Shown: positions 35,214-46,971, counted from the first letter of the stretch. The stretch is 64,000 nucleotides of DNA from Phialophora verrucosa (GCA_002099365.1 MSED01000003.1:2542001-2606000), one strand, 5' to 3'. The notes: generated by a model not told the origin, from the letters alone. Program-made: numbers and translations.

Positions 35214-36112
35214 ATGGCGAACAAGCAGGGGAAGATGGTAAGCCCGGATGAATCCGCCATGATACACGGTTGGCATGCTAACATCACTGCCTAGCAAAAC
35301 TTGGTGAGAACACAATCACCCCGGGAAGACACGACCCGGCTCAAGCTAACTAGACCCCCAGATCAATTACCGCATGCGCGTTACTCTGAATGATGGCCGC
35401 CAGATGACCGGACAAATGCTGGCCTTTGACAAGGTCAGCTCACTTCCTGCTCTCATATTCTTCAATACTTTCCTTTCATGATCGTTCCCCACTGACCTCT
35501 TGCTCACTGTAGCATATGAACCTCGTCCTCGCCGACACCGAAGAATTTCGCAAAGTCAGACGCCGCCAAAACAAGCCCTCTGCCCCAGGTGCCCCAGGCT
35601 CCGCGGCGGCTTCCCAAGCCGTCGACACAGAAGAGAAGCGCACCCTCGGCCTTGTAATTCTTCGGGGAACGAATATTGTGAGCTGTTCAGTTGAAGGACC
35701 ACCTCCATCTGACCCAAGCGCAAGACTGGGGACTTCTGCACCGGGAGGGGCTCCGAGCGCATTACAAGCCGGGACGGGTATTTCACGACCAGCGGGACGA
35801 GGCCTTCCAGTTGGACTGGGTGGACCGGTTGCCGGTGTGGGAATGGGGGTTCCACCAGGACCAGGGGGAGGACCACCTGGAGGCGCACCGTTTGGGTTTC
35901 CCCCGCCGCCGCAGGGAGGATTCCCTGGGGGTGCTCCGCCGCCAGGGTTTGCCGGGAGGGGAGGACCTGGAGGCCCGCCTGGTGGACCGCCGCCGGGCTT
36001 TGGAGGACCGCCACCTGGGTTTGCAGGACCACCAGGTGGGCCTCCGCCCGGGTTCGGAGGACCGCCTGGGCAAGGGAGGGGATTTCCCCCGCCAGGGTTT
36101 GGTGGTCGTTAG
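35214..36112 (+). CDS. SMB1: small nuclear ribonucleoprotein SmB
   Basis: Exons are 35214..35237 (24 nt), 35295..35303 (9 nt), 35362..35433, 35513..36112, giving 234 aa. SmB is part of the heptameric Sm ring on spliceosomal snRNAs. The Sm1 motif reads INYRMRVTLNDGRQMTGQMLAFDKHMNLVL across exons 3-4, and Sm2 reads GLVILRGTNIVSCSVE. The C-terminal 120 residues are a Gly/Pro-rich tail with repeated PPPGFGGPP-like units. Exon 2 (CAAAACTTG) encodes only Gln-Asn-Leu and joins MANKQGKM to INYRMR as in other SmB proteins; each flanking intron has its own GCTAAC branch site. A splicing factor gene that itself depends on a microexon is notable. Confidence 0.95.
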
Positions 36113-36849
36113 CTGAAAGACAACTGGAAAGGGTGAAATTCGAGAGAATTATTTCCGAGCTTTGCTTCAGCATTAGGCAAGGGTGCAAGAACTTCTAGTC
36201 CCTCACCTGCAGGAAGCATCGACACGGCGACCAGCAAACAAATCCAGGCTGATGAGGCTCATGCCTACCTGCTGCATTCCTGGATATGAGTGGACGACAT
36301 CAGCACCTTGAGGTAGCAGAGGCTGGCCAGCACAAACTTGTGGTTTCACAGGGCTGGAGCACAGGCATTCGACGCCGTCGCTGCTGAAGAAGTAGATTCA
36401 TCAATCTGTGCAGATGCTACAGGATGGATCCTTGAAGAGAGGGCTTGAGCCAGGATCAATCAAGCTGCAAATCCGAAGGCTTGGCCACGCCGAGATACGT
36501 GAATCAAACAGATCAGAAAAGGCTCCCAAAGGGCGCAAGGCCAGGCATAGCCAGACGCTGCAAAGCACGCAGGCATACAGTACGGATGCGTCGATGAAAA
36601 AAAATGTTATTGGACAAGTCGGCTGGCCCCTCGGTACGCTTGTCTGCCTGTATGCGATCATACCTCATTTGTCGTCGTCGAGATTGGAGCTTCTTCAGCG
36701 AGATACCCATCTCACAAACCGTGCGCCTATGTACTATGTACGTTACCCAGTATCTCCAAATCGTCGTGGCCGGCTCTTAGCGTCTCGCATTGCCGTTTCC
36801 GCCCATCTCCCGTATCTTCCCCTTCAACTCCCTCACGACTCTCTGCTCT
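36113..36849. other. convergent intergenic region, no gene
   Basis: The 737 bp lie between the ends of SmB and of the TPR gene. No recognisable coding content. Confidence 0.35.
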
Positions 36850-39800
36850 TCACAATTCCGTCATGCCTTCATCCCTGACCTCCCTCACCCGTGCCTCGTA
36901 CCCGCCCAGCGCCCTCTGATACAACTGGTTCGCCTCCTCCTTCCTCTCCAAGGCACGATACATCTCCGCTAGATCTAGCGTCGCTTTGAGTGTCGAAGGG
37001 TGCTGGGGCCCTCGAACGCGGGCGAACCCGTCCATCGCTTCCTTCTGAACGCGAGTGGCGTCCTGGAAGCGGCCGAGGTGGCAGTAGACGCTGGAGAGGA
37101 AGTCGAGCGTCTCGAAGGTTTCAGGCTGCGTATCGGTGCCCAGCGCCCGAAATCCCTGCAGCGCTCGGTTCGTCCAGGCCAGTGCGTCCTGATATTGGCT
37201 GGCGCGGGAGTACAGAGCGGCGATCTTGCGTACGCTCATGAGAGGATCGCGATGGTTAGCGCCAACTTTGGCCGTCTCGAGGTCCAGCAGCTGCTTGTAC
37301 GTCTCGATGGCGGCGAGGTAGTTGCCTTGCTTCTCTTGCGTGTTGCCAATGCGCACGAGTGCCCCGAGGCGATACTCGTCGTCGCCGCAGTAGACAAGTC
37401 GGTCAAGGAACGAGAGCGCTAGGTCAGTGTTGAATAGCTTCATGTGGCAGGTGGCGATGTCGGAGACGCACGCATTGCGTAGGTTCGTAAAGGCCGCCTC
37501 GTGTCTGCGGGAAGAATCCTCCACCGCGTCGAGCACGGTGATGTAAAGGTTGAGTGCTTCTTGGTATCGGTGCTGCTCGAGATGGACGTCCGCAAATCTG
37601 TATAGGATCTTAAGCGAGTTGAAGTTGTCCTTGTCGAGGCTCTTTTGGAGCCCGTCGAGGGTCTTCTGGTAGTCTCGAGCGACACAGGTATGACAATCCA
37701 TCCGTAGATACAGATCGCCCATCTCACTCAAGATGCTCTTTCCGAGCCAGTGGTCGTCTCCCAGGGTTGCCTTGCATTCATTTAAGGCCTTCTGATATGT
37801 CTCCAGAGATTCTTCCAAGTTGGCTTGCTTAGAGAAAATAACGGCCATTCTCCTCATGGTGGCGAGCCGTTCTTCTGGACTAATCTTGTCTCCCAGGTTG
37901 ATAATGCGGCGGCTCCATGCCAATGATTCGTCGTACATGCCCTTCTTGAAGCAGGCCAGAGCGAGTTGGAAGAGGTTGAAGCTCCATTCAGACGGACTGT
38001 CTGGCGATGTCTTCTGCTTGGACGCTATCACGCGTTGGAACAGTTCGATGGCGGTAATCCATTCTTCAATCTCCATGCAGCACCGCGCAACTCGCTCCGC
38101 GGTGCGAATGGTCTCCTCATGGGTCGAGCCGTACTCGCTTTCTCGGATGGTCAATAACTTCTTGTACCAGGAGAGTGCTTGAGCGTAGTCTTTGAGCGCA
38201 TAATAGCATAACCCAATATTGGACATCGTGACCAGCCCCGCAGTTCGAGAGTCGGGCTCCTGATGCTGGATTCCTTCAAACGCCTGGCGGTAATAGACCA
38301 CCGCATTAGCCGGTCGGTCGGTATCCCAGAAGATTGACGCAAGATCCAGAGCAATGGAGGTTGTCGACGAGTGAACACGGCTGAACGTCTCCTCTCTCCC
38401 CTCGAGCACACGCTGGAGGTGCTTGATGGCCATATCGGTTTGCTTCATGCGGCGGTACACATTGCCCACTGCAAGCTCCGAGTTCAATGTCACGGCGTTA
38501 CCGGGACCGAGAGTGGCGATTCTTCGATCCAAGACCTCTTGATGGAGTTCGAGCGAACGCTGCAGCAACCCCTTCTCTCGATACACCTCGGCGAGTTTGT
38601 ATTTTGCTGACAGAGTGGCACTGTGGTCGGTACTATATCGATGAGTATAGCCATCCACGGCTCTGAGCAGCAGATCTCTCGCCACGTTATTGTCTCCACG
38701 GGCACTGTAGACCATCGCTATCGATACAACGGAAGACAGCGTTTGTGGGTGATCGTCACCGAGCTTCGTCTCACGACCAATCAAAGAGATGTGGTAATGC
38801 TCCAAGGCCCTGTCTAGATCACCCAACTCTTTGTATGATGAAGCCGCTTGGTAAGTAGCATCCAAAGTCAACGGATGATCTGGCCCGAAGACCTTGGTTC
38901 GTCCTGTAACAACTTCGTGAAACCAACCTATCGCATTTTGGTGTTGATCATCGCTGGAGTATGCCATGGCAAGTTCGTACATCTTAGCGAGGCTGTCTGG
39001 ATGCGACCTACCCAGCGCTGAACTCAACTCTTCCAGCTGTCGGCAGCATGTATTGATCAGCTCGGCGTCCGTCGTACCCAACGCCACTCCAGCGTCGTCG
39101 TCAGCTTCTGGTTCGCCATCCGGCATTTCGGGCGTAGGCTCCGGTTTGCCTTCTTGGATTTCTCGAATTGACGTCTCCGCTTGTTCTGCGAGGCGTTCGC
39201 CTCCCTTCACATGTCTGGCCTCGTTTCGAAGAGCAGTATACGCTCTGACTGCCTCATCAAGCTTACGCTGGGCCTGGTAGATCTCCGCCACCTGCAATCG
39301 AACTGCAAGAGCAGGCAATGACTGACTCTTGTTCTGCGACGCATATGTTGATAGGACATTGGCGCATCGTGTAGCTGCCTCATCGTGAAGACCTAACCGT
39401 TGCTCCATCCTCGCTACCATGGTCGCGGCTGTAAGGGTTGACGGATGGCCTTGTCCAGCCTTTGGATCCTGCATCCTCCCTTCCAGTAATATCTGGTAGC
39501 ATGCTAATGCATCTGACCACCGGCACTGGATCTCATGAACTTTGGCGATACTGTCCCAGACGTTCAATGTAGTACAATGAGTAGCGCCCAAGATCACCTC
39601 TCTAGCAGTCAGGGCCTCCTTGTAGGCCTGGAGGGCATCTTCGTAGAGACCAGCATCACGATACGCTTTAGCCAAAGCAAGCGCGGCCGATGCTATTTCG
39701 GGACTTGTCAAGCCTTTGGCGGCAGCTTCTGCTGCGGCCAAAGATCTCACGAGCGATCTTAGGTCCTGATCCTGCTGCCGCGTAAAGCCGCGAGCTACCT

Positions 39801-40750
39801 CGGCCGCCTTTGTCGTAGCATACCTCTTGCGAGCTCGTTGTAACTCGTGACCAGAGGACGCTTTTAGAAGCATGGGGATTTTCCTCTCCTTCAGTAACGG
39901 AGCAGGCGCAGAAGGCTCCAACACTGCTGCCAAGGACGCATGTCTTGAGTGAGTGGGGGTGCGGACATCGATGGCAGAGTCTGCCATCGAAACACTATCG
40001 TCATCCTTGGTGATTGTCTGAGTGCCTGACGATGCTGGGTGGTTCGCTACGGTAGAGAGCTCGACGACCGGCGGTAGAGCAGCCTCGCGCAGTCGAGTCA
40101 AAGCTTCTCGGAAATGGGCATTAAACCCATCAATCTGTGCCCTGAGTTGCGTCGTCTCGGCTCTGATTTGATCCGTCGTGATCCGGATGGTTGCTGCATC
40201 ATTCTGAATCGCACTGGCCTGGATTCTGAAACATTGTCAATATTCGACGGCAATGCGCGATTAGATCACTTACCTAGCGAATGAATCAAACACTGAAGAC
40301 AATGCTTGTCGCCGCTCCTGTAATCGCAGCAACAGAGTCTGGACAGAGCGTTCACTCCATTGATACCGAGTACGTATCTGTAGCGTGCGCCATTTGCCTT
40401 TGGATTTCTCAGGCGGTTGGAGTTTCTCGATCCTCTCTCGTAACTCAGTCAAAGTCTTGTGCGTATCTGCAACAACACCAAGCGCTTCCTCACAGAGGCT
40501 TTCTTTCCCCTCAAATTGACCCGGCTCTGTCGCGAGGGCTTTGAGCCTTTGTACAGCATCAAACGTGTGTTTAAACTCAGTTGACAAGTTTTCTATCCCT
40601 GCGGGCACTTCAGAGGAAACAGAATGGATTGCGTTGGTGATCACGGCCGCAGTCTTCGCTGTTCTAAAGGTTAGCTTTGGAGTGACAAGGCTCCAGAAGT
40701 CTGGGTATACCTAGGGCAAAGATCGAAACTGTCAGTGAGACGGGGTCCAT
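36850..40750 (-). CDS. large TPR protein with STAND-like N-terminal domain, no nucleotide-binding domain
   Basis: Exons are complement(36850..40225, 40274..40658, 40711..40750), giving 1266 aa. The N-terminus (MDPVSLTVSIFALAKTAAVI and about 130 more residues) is helical and resembles the N-terminal helical domains that open many fungal STAND/NLR-like proteins. A disordered linker follows (about residues 200-270). From about residue 290 to the end there are at least a dozen tetratricopeptide repeats of the kinesin-light-chain type, with a roughly 42-residue period and markers such as FGPDHPLTL, LGDDHPQTL and RGPQHPSTL. No Walker A (GxxxxGKS/T) or NB-ARC/NACHT block lies between the two parts. 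The function is not known; it may be a scaffold or a decayed or split immune-type receptor. The last exon is uninterrupted for over 3.3 kb. Confidence 0.85.
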
Positions 40751-41973
40751 GTTGGCTAGCAGCCATCGAATGGCCGAGTGCCGTCAGAGTTAATGCATGT
40801 ACTCTACGGGTGCAGAAATGGCAGGAGAAACTGTGATGAGACTCCAGACGGACATGCGCAGCGTCATATAGCCTACACAAGGCACATAGGAGACTTTGCA
40901 AGTTGACTCCCAAGCAAAACCTACCAATCTGGAGCACTTCAGGCTTCGCGGGCGTCTTGTTGTCCGCCTCGCGTCCGGAGTAGCCTCAGCCTGATGGCTT
41001 GCAGCCCATGCGCGTAGCGAGGGGGTAAGGAAAGTAGATCAGGAGAGATGGGCACAGCCTCGACAGGATGTGGGTTTCTGATTCGAGGAGTCCATGGCGA
41101 CAGGCTGGACTTTGCATTTTGGGCAAGCTCTGTTTGACGACTGAGGCAGAGTCGCTTATGTTGTGCAAGTAGAGTAAAGGAGTGAAGAGTGTCCTCGTAT
41201 CGCTGCTGGAGCTAGTGAAGTGCGCTCAAGCCATGAAGCCAAAAGGGGTGTCAATTTTTATTCTGGGTTCGTTTTAGACCGCCTCGGCATCAGCCACGGG
41301 CAAGAGCATTCCCTATTTCAGTGGCCTCAGAGGAATCTTTAGCGACGGCGGAGTCATCATGGGATTTGAATGATTCGATTTGAGCCTGTGTACGAGGTAC
41401 TCCGTGCAAAGTATGCCCGTGGGAGAATGGTCAACGAGAGCTCAACATGACTTTGACTGACAAACATCTGAAATGAGCTTGGCAAGTTTGCCGAGGCAAG
41501 CTCAGCCCAGCTCCAGGTTACTGGTACATACGCTGTACAAGCTGTGGTTGGTAGGAGATAACCTCTGTGCCTCTGTCTTCTTCAGAATGTAGTTCAATAC
41601 GCATCCTTACGGCACGGAGCAATTCTGTGTCTGGAATCACACCACGCGCATCGTTCTTGTTCAGTAAGTGGGATGAAGTAAACGTGTGCTACCGACTCGG
41701 CGCCTGAATTTTGAGAACGCATGTCGGGAATCGGTTGACAGCTTCGAATAATAACAGGTGAGCAACAATCCAAGCTTGTATTATGTAGATATTCGACTCC
41801 AGACTCCGTAGGCTTCGTTGCATGTGAAGGTGCAGCTAGCATGACCAAGGCCTGCCAAGGACACCGCCAGGCGCGTAACGGAACTGTGCTTCGCCCTATC
41901 GACAATAGCCGTTCCGCAGTGAATTCTTCAGCCCGGCCCGTGCTGAATTAATACAAATCTAGAAGAACGCAAC
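40751..41973. promoter_or_regulatory. divergent promoter region, no gene
   Basis: About 1.2 kb between the starts of the leftward TPR gene and the rightward RRP17 gene. Short ORFs (for example leftward 41594-41905) have no family resemblance. Confidence 0.35.
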
Positions 41974-42696
41974 ATGCCGCCTCCAACGAAGCGCCGAAGG
42001 GTAGAGCCCATTGTCGTCGAAGAGGTCGCTTTTGACCCGGCTGCCCAATATGAATTTTTGACCGGTTTCCACAAGCGCAAGGTGCAGAGGGCCAAGCATG
42101 CGCGCGAGGCTGCTGAGCGGAGGGCCAAGGTGGAGAAACTAGAAGGGAGAAAGCAGGTGGGTGACGAGTGTCGGGGTCGCCCCTCTTCCTGTGCTGACTA
42201 TCGTTAGCTGAGAGAACAGAGGAAGGCCGAACTCGAGCGGCACGTGGAGGAAGTGAACGCGATGCTGGGGCTGCCCGCCGCAGCCAAAGAGGAATATGAC
42301 GAGTCCAATACAGATTCAGACGAGTGGAAAGGCATCTCAGACTCCGAGCCACCACCGGTCGACCACGAGGCAGAATATGTTGATGAGGAGAAGTACACCA
42401 CTGTGACCGTTGAGACTCTGGACGTTTCCAAGGAGGGACTGTTCCGGGCGCGGCAGGACAGAGACGAGCAGAACTCGGAGGATAACGGACAGATCCCTAC
42501 AGGCACAGATGGCGATACTTCGTCCCGCAAGCAGAAACGCCCATGGGCGAAAGAGAAACCCAAAGACGGGGTGAAGAAACGTAAGAAGAAGCGCAACTTC
42601 AGATACGAAGGCAAAGCGGAACGGAAAGAAGCACGCGCGAAGCAGAAGTCCAGGAATTCCAAGCAGGCCCGAGAACGACGCGCTGGCGGATCGTAA
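41974..42696 (+). CDS. RRP17: ribosomal RNA-processing protein 17 (Nol12/Nop25 family)
   Basis: Exons are 41974..42156 and 42208..42696, giving 223 aa. The N-terminal half has the family signature: basic PPPTKRRR, FDPAAQYEFLTGFHKRKVQR, then a long Ala/Arg/Glu/Lys helix. The middle is acidic (DESNTDSDEWKG), and the C-terminus is strongly basic (KKRKKKRNFRYEGKAERKEARAKQKSR). Rrp17 is a nucleolar exonuclease-like factor needed for 5' end maturation of 5.8S and 25S rRNA. The intron is 51 nt. Confidence 0.9.
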
Positions 42697-42858
42697 CACT
42701 GTGGAATCCTCGTTCACAAAAACTGTCAACGCTTGCCTTCGAGTTCGCCCCGTATCAAATGCCCATGGTATCGTAGGTATGGCTGTGGTCTATGCATCCT
42801 GCCTCCTCCACCCACTTGTTCCAACACTTCTGCCGACACCAAAGGTGTCTCGCACAAA

Positions 42859-43654
42859 TTAGATGTTGCCCATGCTCTGCTCCAGCTCTTGCAGTTCCTT
42901 TTGAAGGTCGGCGTACTTCTTAGCCATATCTTCGTATTTGTTCTCCCATTCATCGCGAGCCTGCTCCAATGCTTGAACCTTGCGCTCGAAGTGGCCGGCT
43001 TTGACGTCGGTCTGTCGGAGTCTATGGGCACATATCAGAACAGTCCTTGGCCGGGAAAGTGGTAGTCTTACTTCTCATTGGTTTCTCTCAGTGTCTTGTC
43101 AGCTTGCTCGGCTTCCTCCTCGAGCACTTGAAGCTTCCGCTGGAGGGCTTCGTTCTGAGTGCTGTGGCCGGCAGACTCACCAGCGAGAGCCTTTGCCTCT
43201 TTGATGCCGGTCTCGAGTTTCTCGACTTCGGCTTCGAGCAGTTGATTGCGGTGGTTGAGAGACGTGATTTCTTGTTCTTTCTGCAGATTGTCTTGTTCGA
43301 GTTGCTTGACTTTGGCCTTGAGTTCTTCGGCTTTGGCAGCATTCTCATCCGCCTCGATGCGGAGAGAGTTCATTTTCTGTTGGAAATTAGCGAATGCGGT
43401 CGCCATGGTAAGTGATCGTAGAATTGGGACTGAGCGTTGAGCAGGACACAACAGGCTGGTCTAGGGCTGAGGATGGGGAGAAAGAATGACGGGTGGTGTT
43501 ATTTCGAACACGACTGCAGCAGGAAGTGAAATTGATCGAGTGACTGCGTTATGGGTGCAGCTGAGGCAGCCGCCAGTGAATTGCACAGCGCCTGGTAGGA
43601 GCACGAGGGGGAAGGTGCAGGGTGTGGCAGACGTACCTCCTTGATTCGATCCAT
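42859..43654 (-). CDS. TPM1: tropomyosin
   Basis: Exons are complement(42859..43021, 43072..43376, 43637..43654), giving 161 aa, the length of fungal tropomyosins. The whole protein is a coiled coil with heptads (MNSLRIEADENAAKAEELKAKVK, then LNHRNQLLEAEVEKLE). It ends LEQSMGNI. It stabilises formin-made actin cables and the cytokinetic ring. Exon 1 is just MDRIKE (18 nt). The first intron is 260 nt, about five times longer than the other intron in the gene. It contains an in-frame ATG at 43406 that would give a second N-terminus, MATAFANFQQ, reading straight into exon 2 without splicing. Two isoforms from alternative promoters or splicing are therefore likely. Confidence 0.93.
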
Positions 43655-44108
43655 TGTTGCTAATTGATTTGTGAGCGAAGTTGAAGTTGAAGTGAAGGGC
43701 AACTGTATACAAGAATGATAGATGCTGTTGATAAGAATACCTGTTCAGAAAGACTACAACAGGCGGTCACAGGTACGCTCCGCTGTCAAGTAGAGCCTTG
43801 GGAGTCAGCGGCGGTGGATGGAGGGGAAGCGATCACTCATTAGGCCAATAGCAAATCCCCCCTCAGGGTGAGGCTGCCGGAGCTTTAGGCTTCGCCGTTT
43901 GTGTCTTAGGCGTTTCAGCCCCCATTCTCCGGTTTGGCCAAGGGGGCTTCTTTTGACTGTAGCCTCGGTTGCTGGGGCAATCGCGTCAACAATCCGTCCG
44001 CGCTCCATCAGTGATCAGTTTGCCTTGAGATCCAGCGTCGTCTCAGCGCGCCGACAGCTCCGACCAACACGACCATCCGAACTATGCAATAGCTACGAGA
44101 CATCAACC
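43655..44108. promoter_or_regulatory. divergent promoter, tropomyosin / securin candidate
   Basis: 454 bp between start codons on opposite strands. The rightward frame is open upstream to 43,899 but has no conserved content, so the ATG at 44109 was preferred. Confidence 0.35.
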
Positions 44109-45374
44109 ATGGCGAACATATTAGCTGCTCGAGATCAGGAAAATCTCTTACATGCCCATCAAACCACGGCAGCCGGAAAGCCTCTCAACCAGAATATTCG
44201 AACCCTACATCCGAAAACGCCAGGCAACTTCAAGACCCCTTTCAGAGCAGCAAAGAACGATGAGAACCTACCTATCACATTTAAGGGTCAGAAGACTGTT
44301 GGCGAGGACGGGCCCAGCAAGCAGGATAAGGGCGCCTTCGTCACACCAGCAGCTCCACGAAATCGAGCACCTCTCGGGACAAAGACAACCAATGTCGGAG
44401 CTTTTCAGACCCCTGCTCCCTTGACAGTAAAACCTGGCAAGACACATCAGAAGCTTTCGACGGGCGGCCGCCGCTCGAACCGATCCAAGATTGCAGTCGC
44501 TCGATCAGAGCCTGCAGATGCTGATGTCTTGTCAAAGCAACCTGTCGAGGAAGAGCCCGATTTTGGATACGCACCTCCTGCACCTGTCGAGCTCCCAGAC
44601 CCTCCAATCGAGTTCGAAGAAGACCGTGAGCTTACAGAAGAACTTCGACGTGGCTGCGGCCAGGCATATCCCTTTGAGTCTCCGAAAGATGAGAACGGAT
44701 TTTCTATTCGACAGAGAAAGGAGGAGGAAGAATGGAAAACCTTTGACGAAGAGCGAATCCAGAAGAGTCTCGAAGGCCTGGAGAAGCCCGTCTTCCCTAC
44801 GCTTGCCGAGCTCAACAAGCAAGTCCATGACATGATTGCTAGGGGCCCGAAGAAACGTGCCCCGTTATCGAGAGTAGACTCCACCGAGGCGAGATGTGCT
44901 GTTGCTGCACTATCTGAACCACAGCCTCGACTGCCATCCGCTGCCACGAGACCGACTCAGGCCTCCGAACAGAAGAAAAAGGATCTGCTCGCGGGTGGGA
45001 AATCAGCACTTATGAGTGCACGAAACCCACCGGTCTCAACTCGACCTAACCATTCTGCTCTCTCGAAGAATACCATCGGGTTCCCGAAAGCAAAGAAAGC
45101 TCCGTCCATAGTACCTAAAAGCGCCGCCGTCTCGGCACCAAAGCCCGTCAAGATTGACCAGAGGTCCCTCCACCCGCGAGACTTTCGCGATTTGTACGGC
45201 TCGCCACCGGTGGAGAGCGACATGTGGTTCCGACTGAAGAAGTACGAGCTGCTCGAGGAGGACCTCGCGAAAGACAACGCTGATATTGAGGAGGATTTAT
45301 TTGAGAGCGACTTCTTCCCGTTCGACAACACAAAGCTGGACGATGAAGATTTCCAGTTACCCATGCCGGAGTGA
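44109..45374 (+). CDS. securin-like protein (candidate separase inhibitor)
   Basis: A single-exon gene, 421 aa, mostly disordered. A full APC/C destruction box RAPLGTKTTN (RxxLxxxxN) lies at residues 86-95, near the N-terminus as in securins; a further RAPLS occurs at about residue 255. The middle has a proline-rich acidic part (EEEPDFGYAPPAPVELPDPP) and a charged helix. The C-terminus is acidic and aromatic (IEEDLFESDFFPFDN). This layout (N-terminal D-box, basic middle, acidic C-terminus) fits fungal Cut2/Pds1-type securin, which holds separase inactive until anaphase. Securins diverge quickly, so the call rests on motifs and layout. An unnamed cell-cycle regulator degraded by the APC/C is the main alternative. 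Confidence 0.6.
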   Translation: MANILAARDQENLLHAHQTTAAGKPLNQNIRTLHPKTPGNFKTPFRAAKNDENLPITFKGQKTVGEDGPSKQDKGAFVTPAAPRNRAPLGTKTTNVGAFQTPAPLTVKPGKTHQKLSTGGRRSNRSKIAVARSEPADADVLSKQPVEEEPDFGYAPPAPVELPDPPIEFEEDRELTEELRRGCGQAYPFESPKDENGFSIRQRKEEEEWKTFDEERIQKSLEGLEKPVFPTLAELNKQVHDMIARGPKKRAPLSRVDSTEARCAVAALSEPQPRLPSAATRPTQASEQKKKDLLAGGKSALMSARNPPVSTRPNHSALSKNTIGFPKAKKAPSIVPKSAAVSAPKPVKIDQRSLHPRDFRDLYGSPPVESDMWFRLKKYELLEEDLAKDNADIEEDLFESDFFPFDNTKLDDEDFQLPMPE

Positions 45375-45725
45375 CACTGATCCTGCCTCTAAACACGATG
45401 AGACTTTGGTCAGCTCCGCGAGCACTTGATATGACACTGGACGAATGATGATATTGATACCTATTCCTGGATACAATGCTGAAGGCATTTGTAAGGACGT
45501 GAAACAACACCAATTCCTGTAATGATAGAGCAATACCCATTGGTCACAGACAGATCATGGATTCTGTACAGGCCGCCTTTTTAGGATCTGTACAACTTCC
45601 GGGCTTTTCTTGCTTGGGTAAGCACATTTTCCTGCACATGACTTTCCAATTTGTCCCCTCGACCTCTTCCGGCTGCATATCAAGAGTCGGCCTTCGTCGG
45701 CCAACATACAAGTTGCCCTCTCGCC
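45375..45725. other. convergent intergenic region, no gene
   Basis: The 351 bp lie between the ends of the securin candidate and the aminotransferase. Nothing else is seen. Confidence 0.35.
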
Positions 45726-46971
45726 TCACGGTAACTCGTCAATCGCACCATTTACCCCGCCGTTCGTGGCAGCCTTGATAAACTCTTTCGGCGGCTCTGT
45801 GACCCTAAAGTTCCAGCCAAACTGATCCTTGACTTTCCCCTGCTGAATGCCCTTGAGCGTGCTCAACAACTGCGAACAAACCGGGCCGGGCTCCAACTTC
45901 TCATTGACGGGATAATCGAATCTGTCGTTCTTGGACTTCATCGTGATGCTCTTAATGGGGACCAGACTCGCCGCGGTGCCTGCCGCCATCACTTCCTTGA
46001 ACTCAGGCAATTCGCTGTAGTCGATACGCCTCCTCTCAACACCGTAGCCAAAGATATCTTGTGCGATTTGGCATGCGGATTCCGAGGTGACGGATTTAAT
46101 CACATTCTTCGAGTCTGGGACCACAATCGTGGTCTTGTCGCCGTCCTTCCGCACGCCCAGGAAGCCAGACGTCGAGAATTCGTCAATCTCGCTGCGCGTC
46201 TTGCTATCCAGGTGTAGAGTAATCCCGAACCCTTGATTCCGGGCTTTCTCGCTGTGGCGCAGCACAGGCGCATAGTTTCCTCCAACCTTGGCGCTTCCTG
46301 TCCCCTCCGGCGCCGCACGGTCGAAGTCTTCCAGGATGAGGGCATCGACGGCGTGGACACCATGGTACACGCCAGTTGGCATCACAAACACCACAAAGGT
46401 ATACTCATCAGGGGGATTTAGACCCAACTGAGCAGAGGACCCGAACAATAACGGACGGATATACATGGCCGCTCCAGTCTCGTGGGGCGGGACGAACTCG
46501 GCGTTCATCGCCACCGCCAAATTAACACACTCGATGAAATGCTCCTCCGGCACGGGCGGGACAGAGATAAACTCGGCGGACCTTTGCATTCTCAGAGCGT
46601 TCTCGCCCGGTCGGAAAATGGTGACACTCCCATCCGGTTGCCGGAACGCTTTCATGCCCTCGTAGCATTGCACACCGTAGTTGAGGCCGGGAGCCATGCC
46701 GTGAATGGAGAGATGAGGTGAGGTTATAAAGCGTGGTTTGCTCCATGTTGGCTTGTCAGAGGAGGAGTAGCGGAAGGTGGATTCAATGTGGCCGTTCACT
46801 TCACGGACTTTGAACCCGACGTTGGACCAGTCTGGCGCAAATATATTAGAGAGAGGCTAATTCGATATATTTCTGCTCCCTTTGAGAAGATGATTTGCCT
46901 CTTAGGGAAAAACGACAGGGCACGAGAGGCTTACCGATTGTGCTGACCGGTGGAGGAGGAAAGGGAGCCAT
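45726..46971 (-). CDS. branched-chain amino acid aminotransferase
   Basis: Exons are complement(45726..46831, 46935..46971), giving 380 aa. It is a fold-type IV PLP enzyme that interconverts Leu, Ile and Val with their 2-oxo acids. The conserved N-terminal DWSNVGFKVREVNGHIE, HGMAPGLNYGVQCYEGMKAFR, MYIRPLLFGSS, and the PLP lysine in GSAKVGGNYAP (about Lys194) are all present; GTAASLVPIKSI follows. The N-terminus MAPFPPPPVSTI has no mitochondrial presequence character, so a cytosolic enzyme is likely. The 103-nt intron lies after codon 12. Confidence 0.95.

Noticed and set aside
38371..38610. Several rightward ORFs of 60-120 codons over the TPR gene
   Set aside because: They are antisense shadows of the long leftward exon, with no content of their own.
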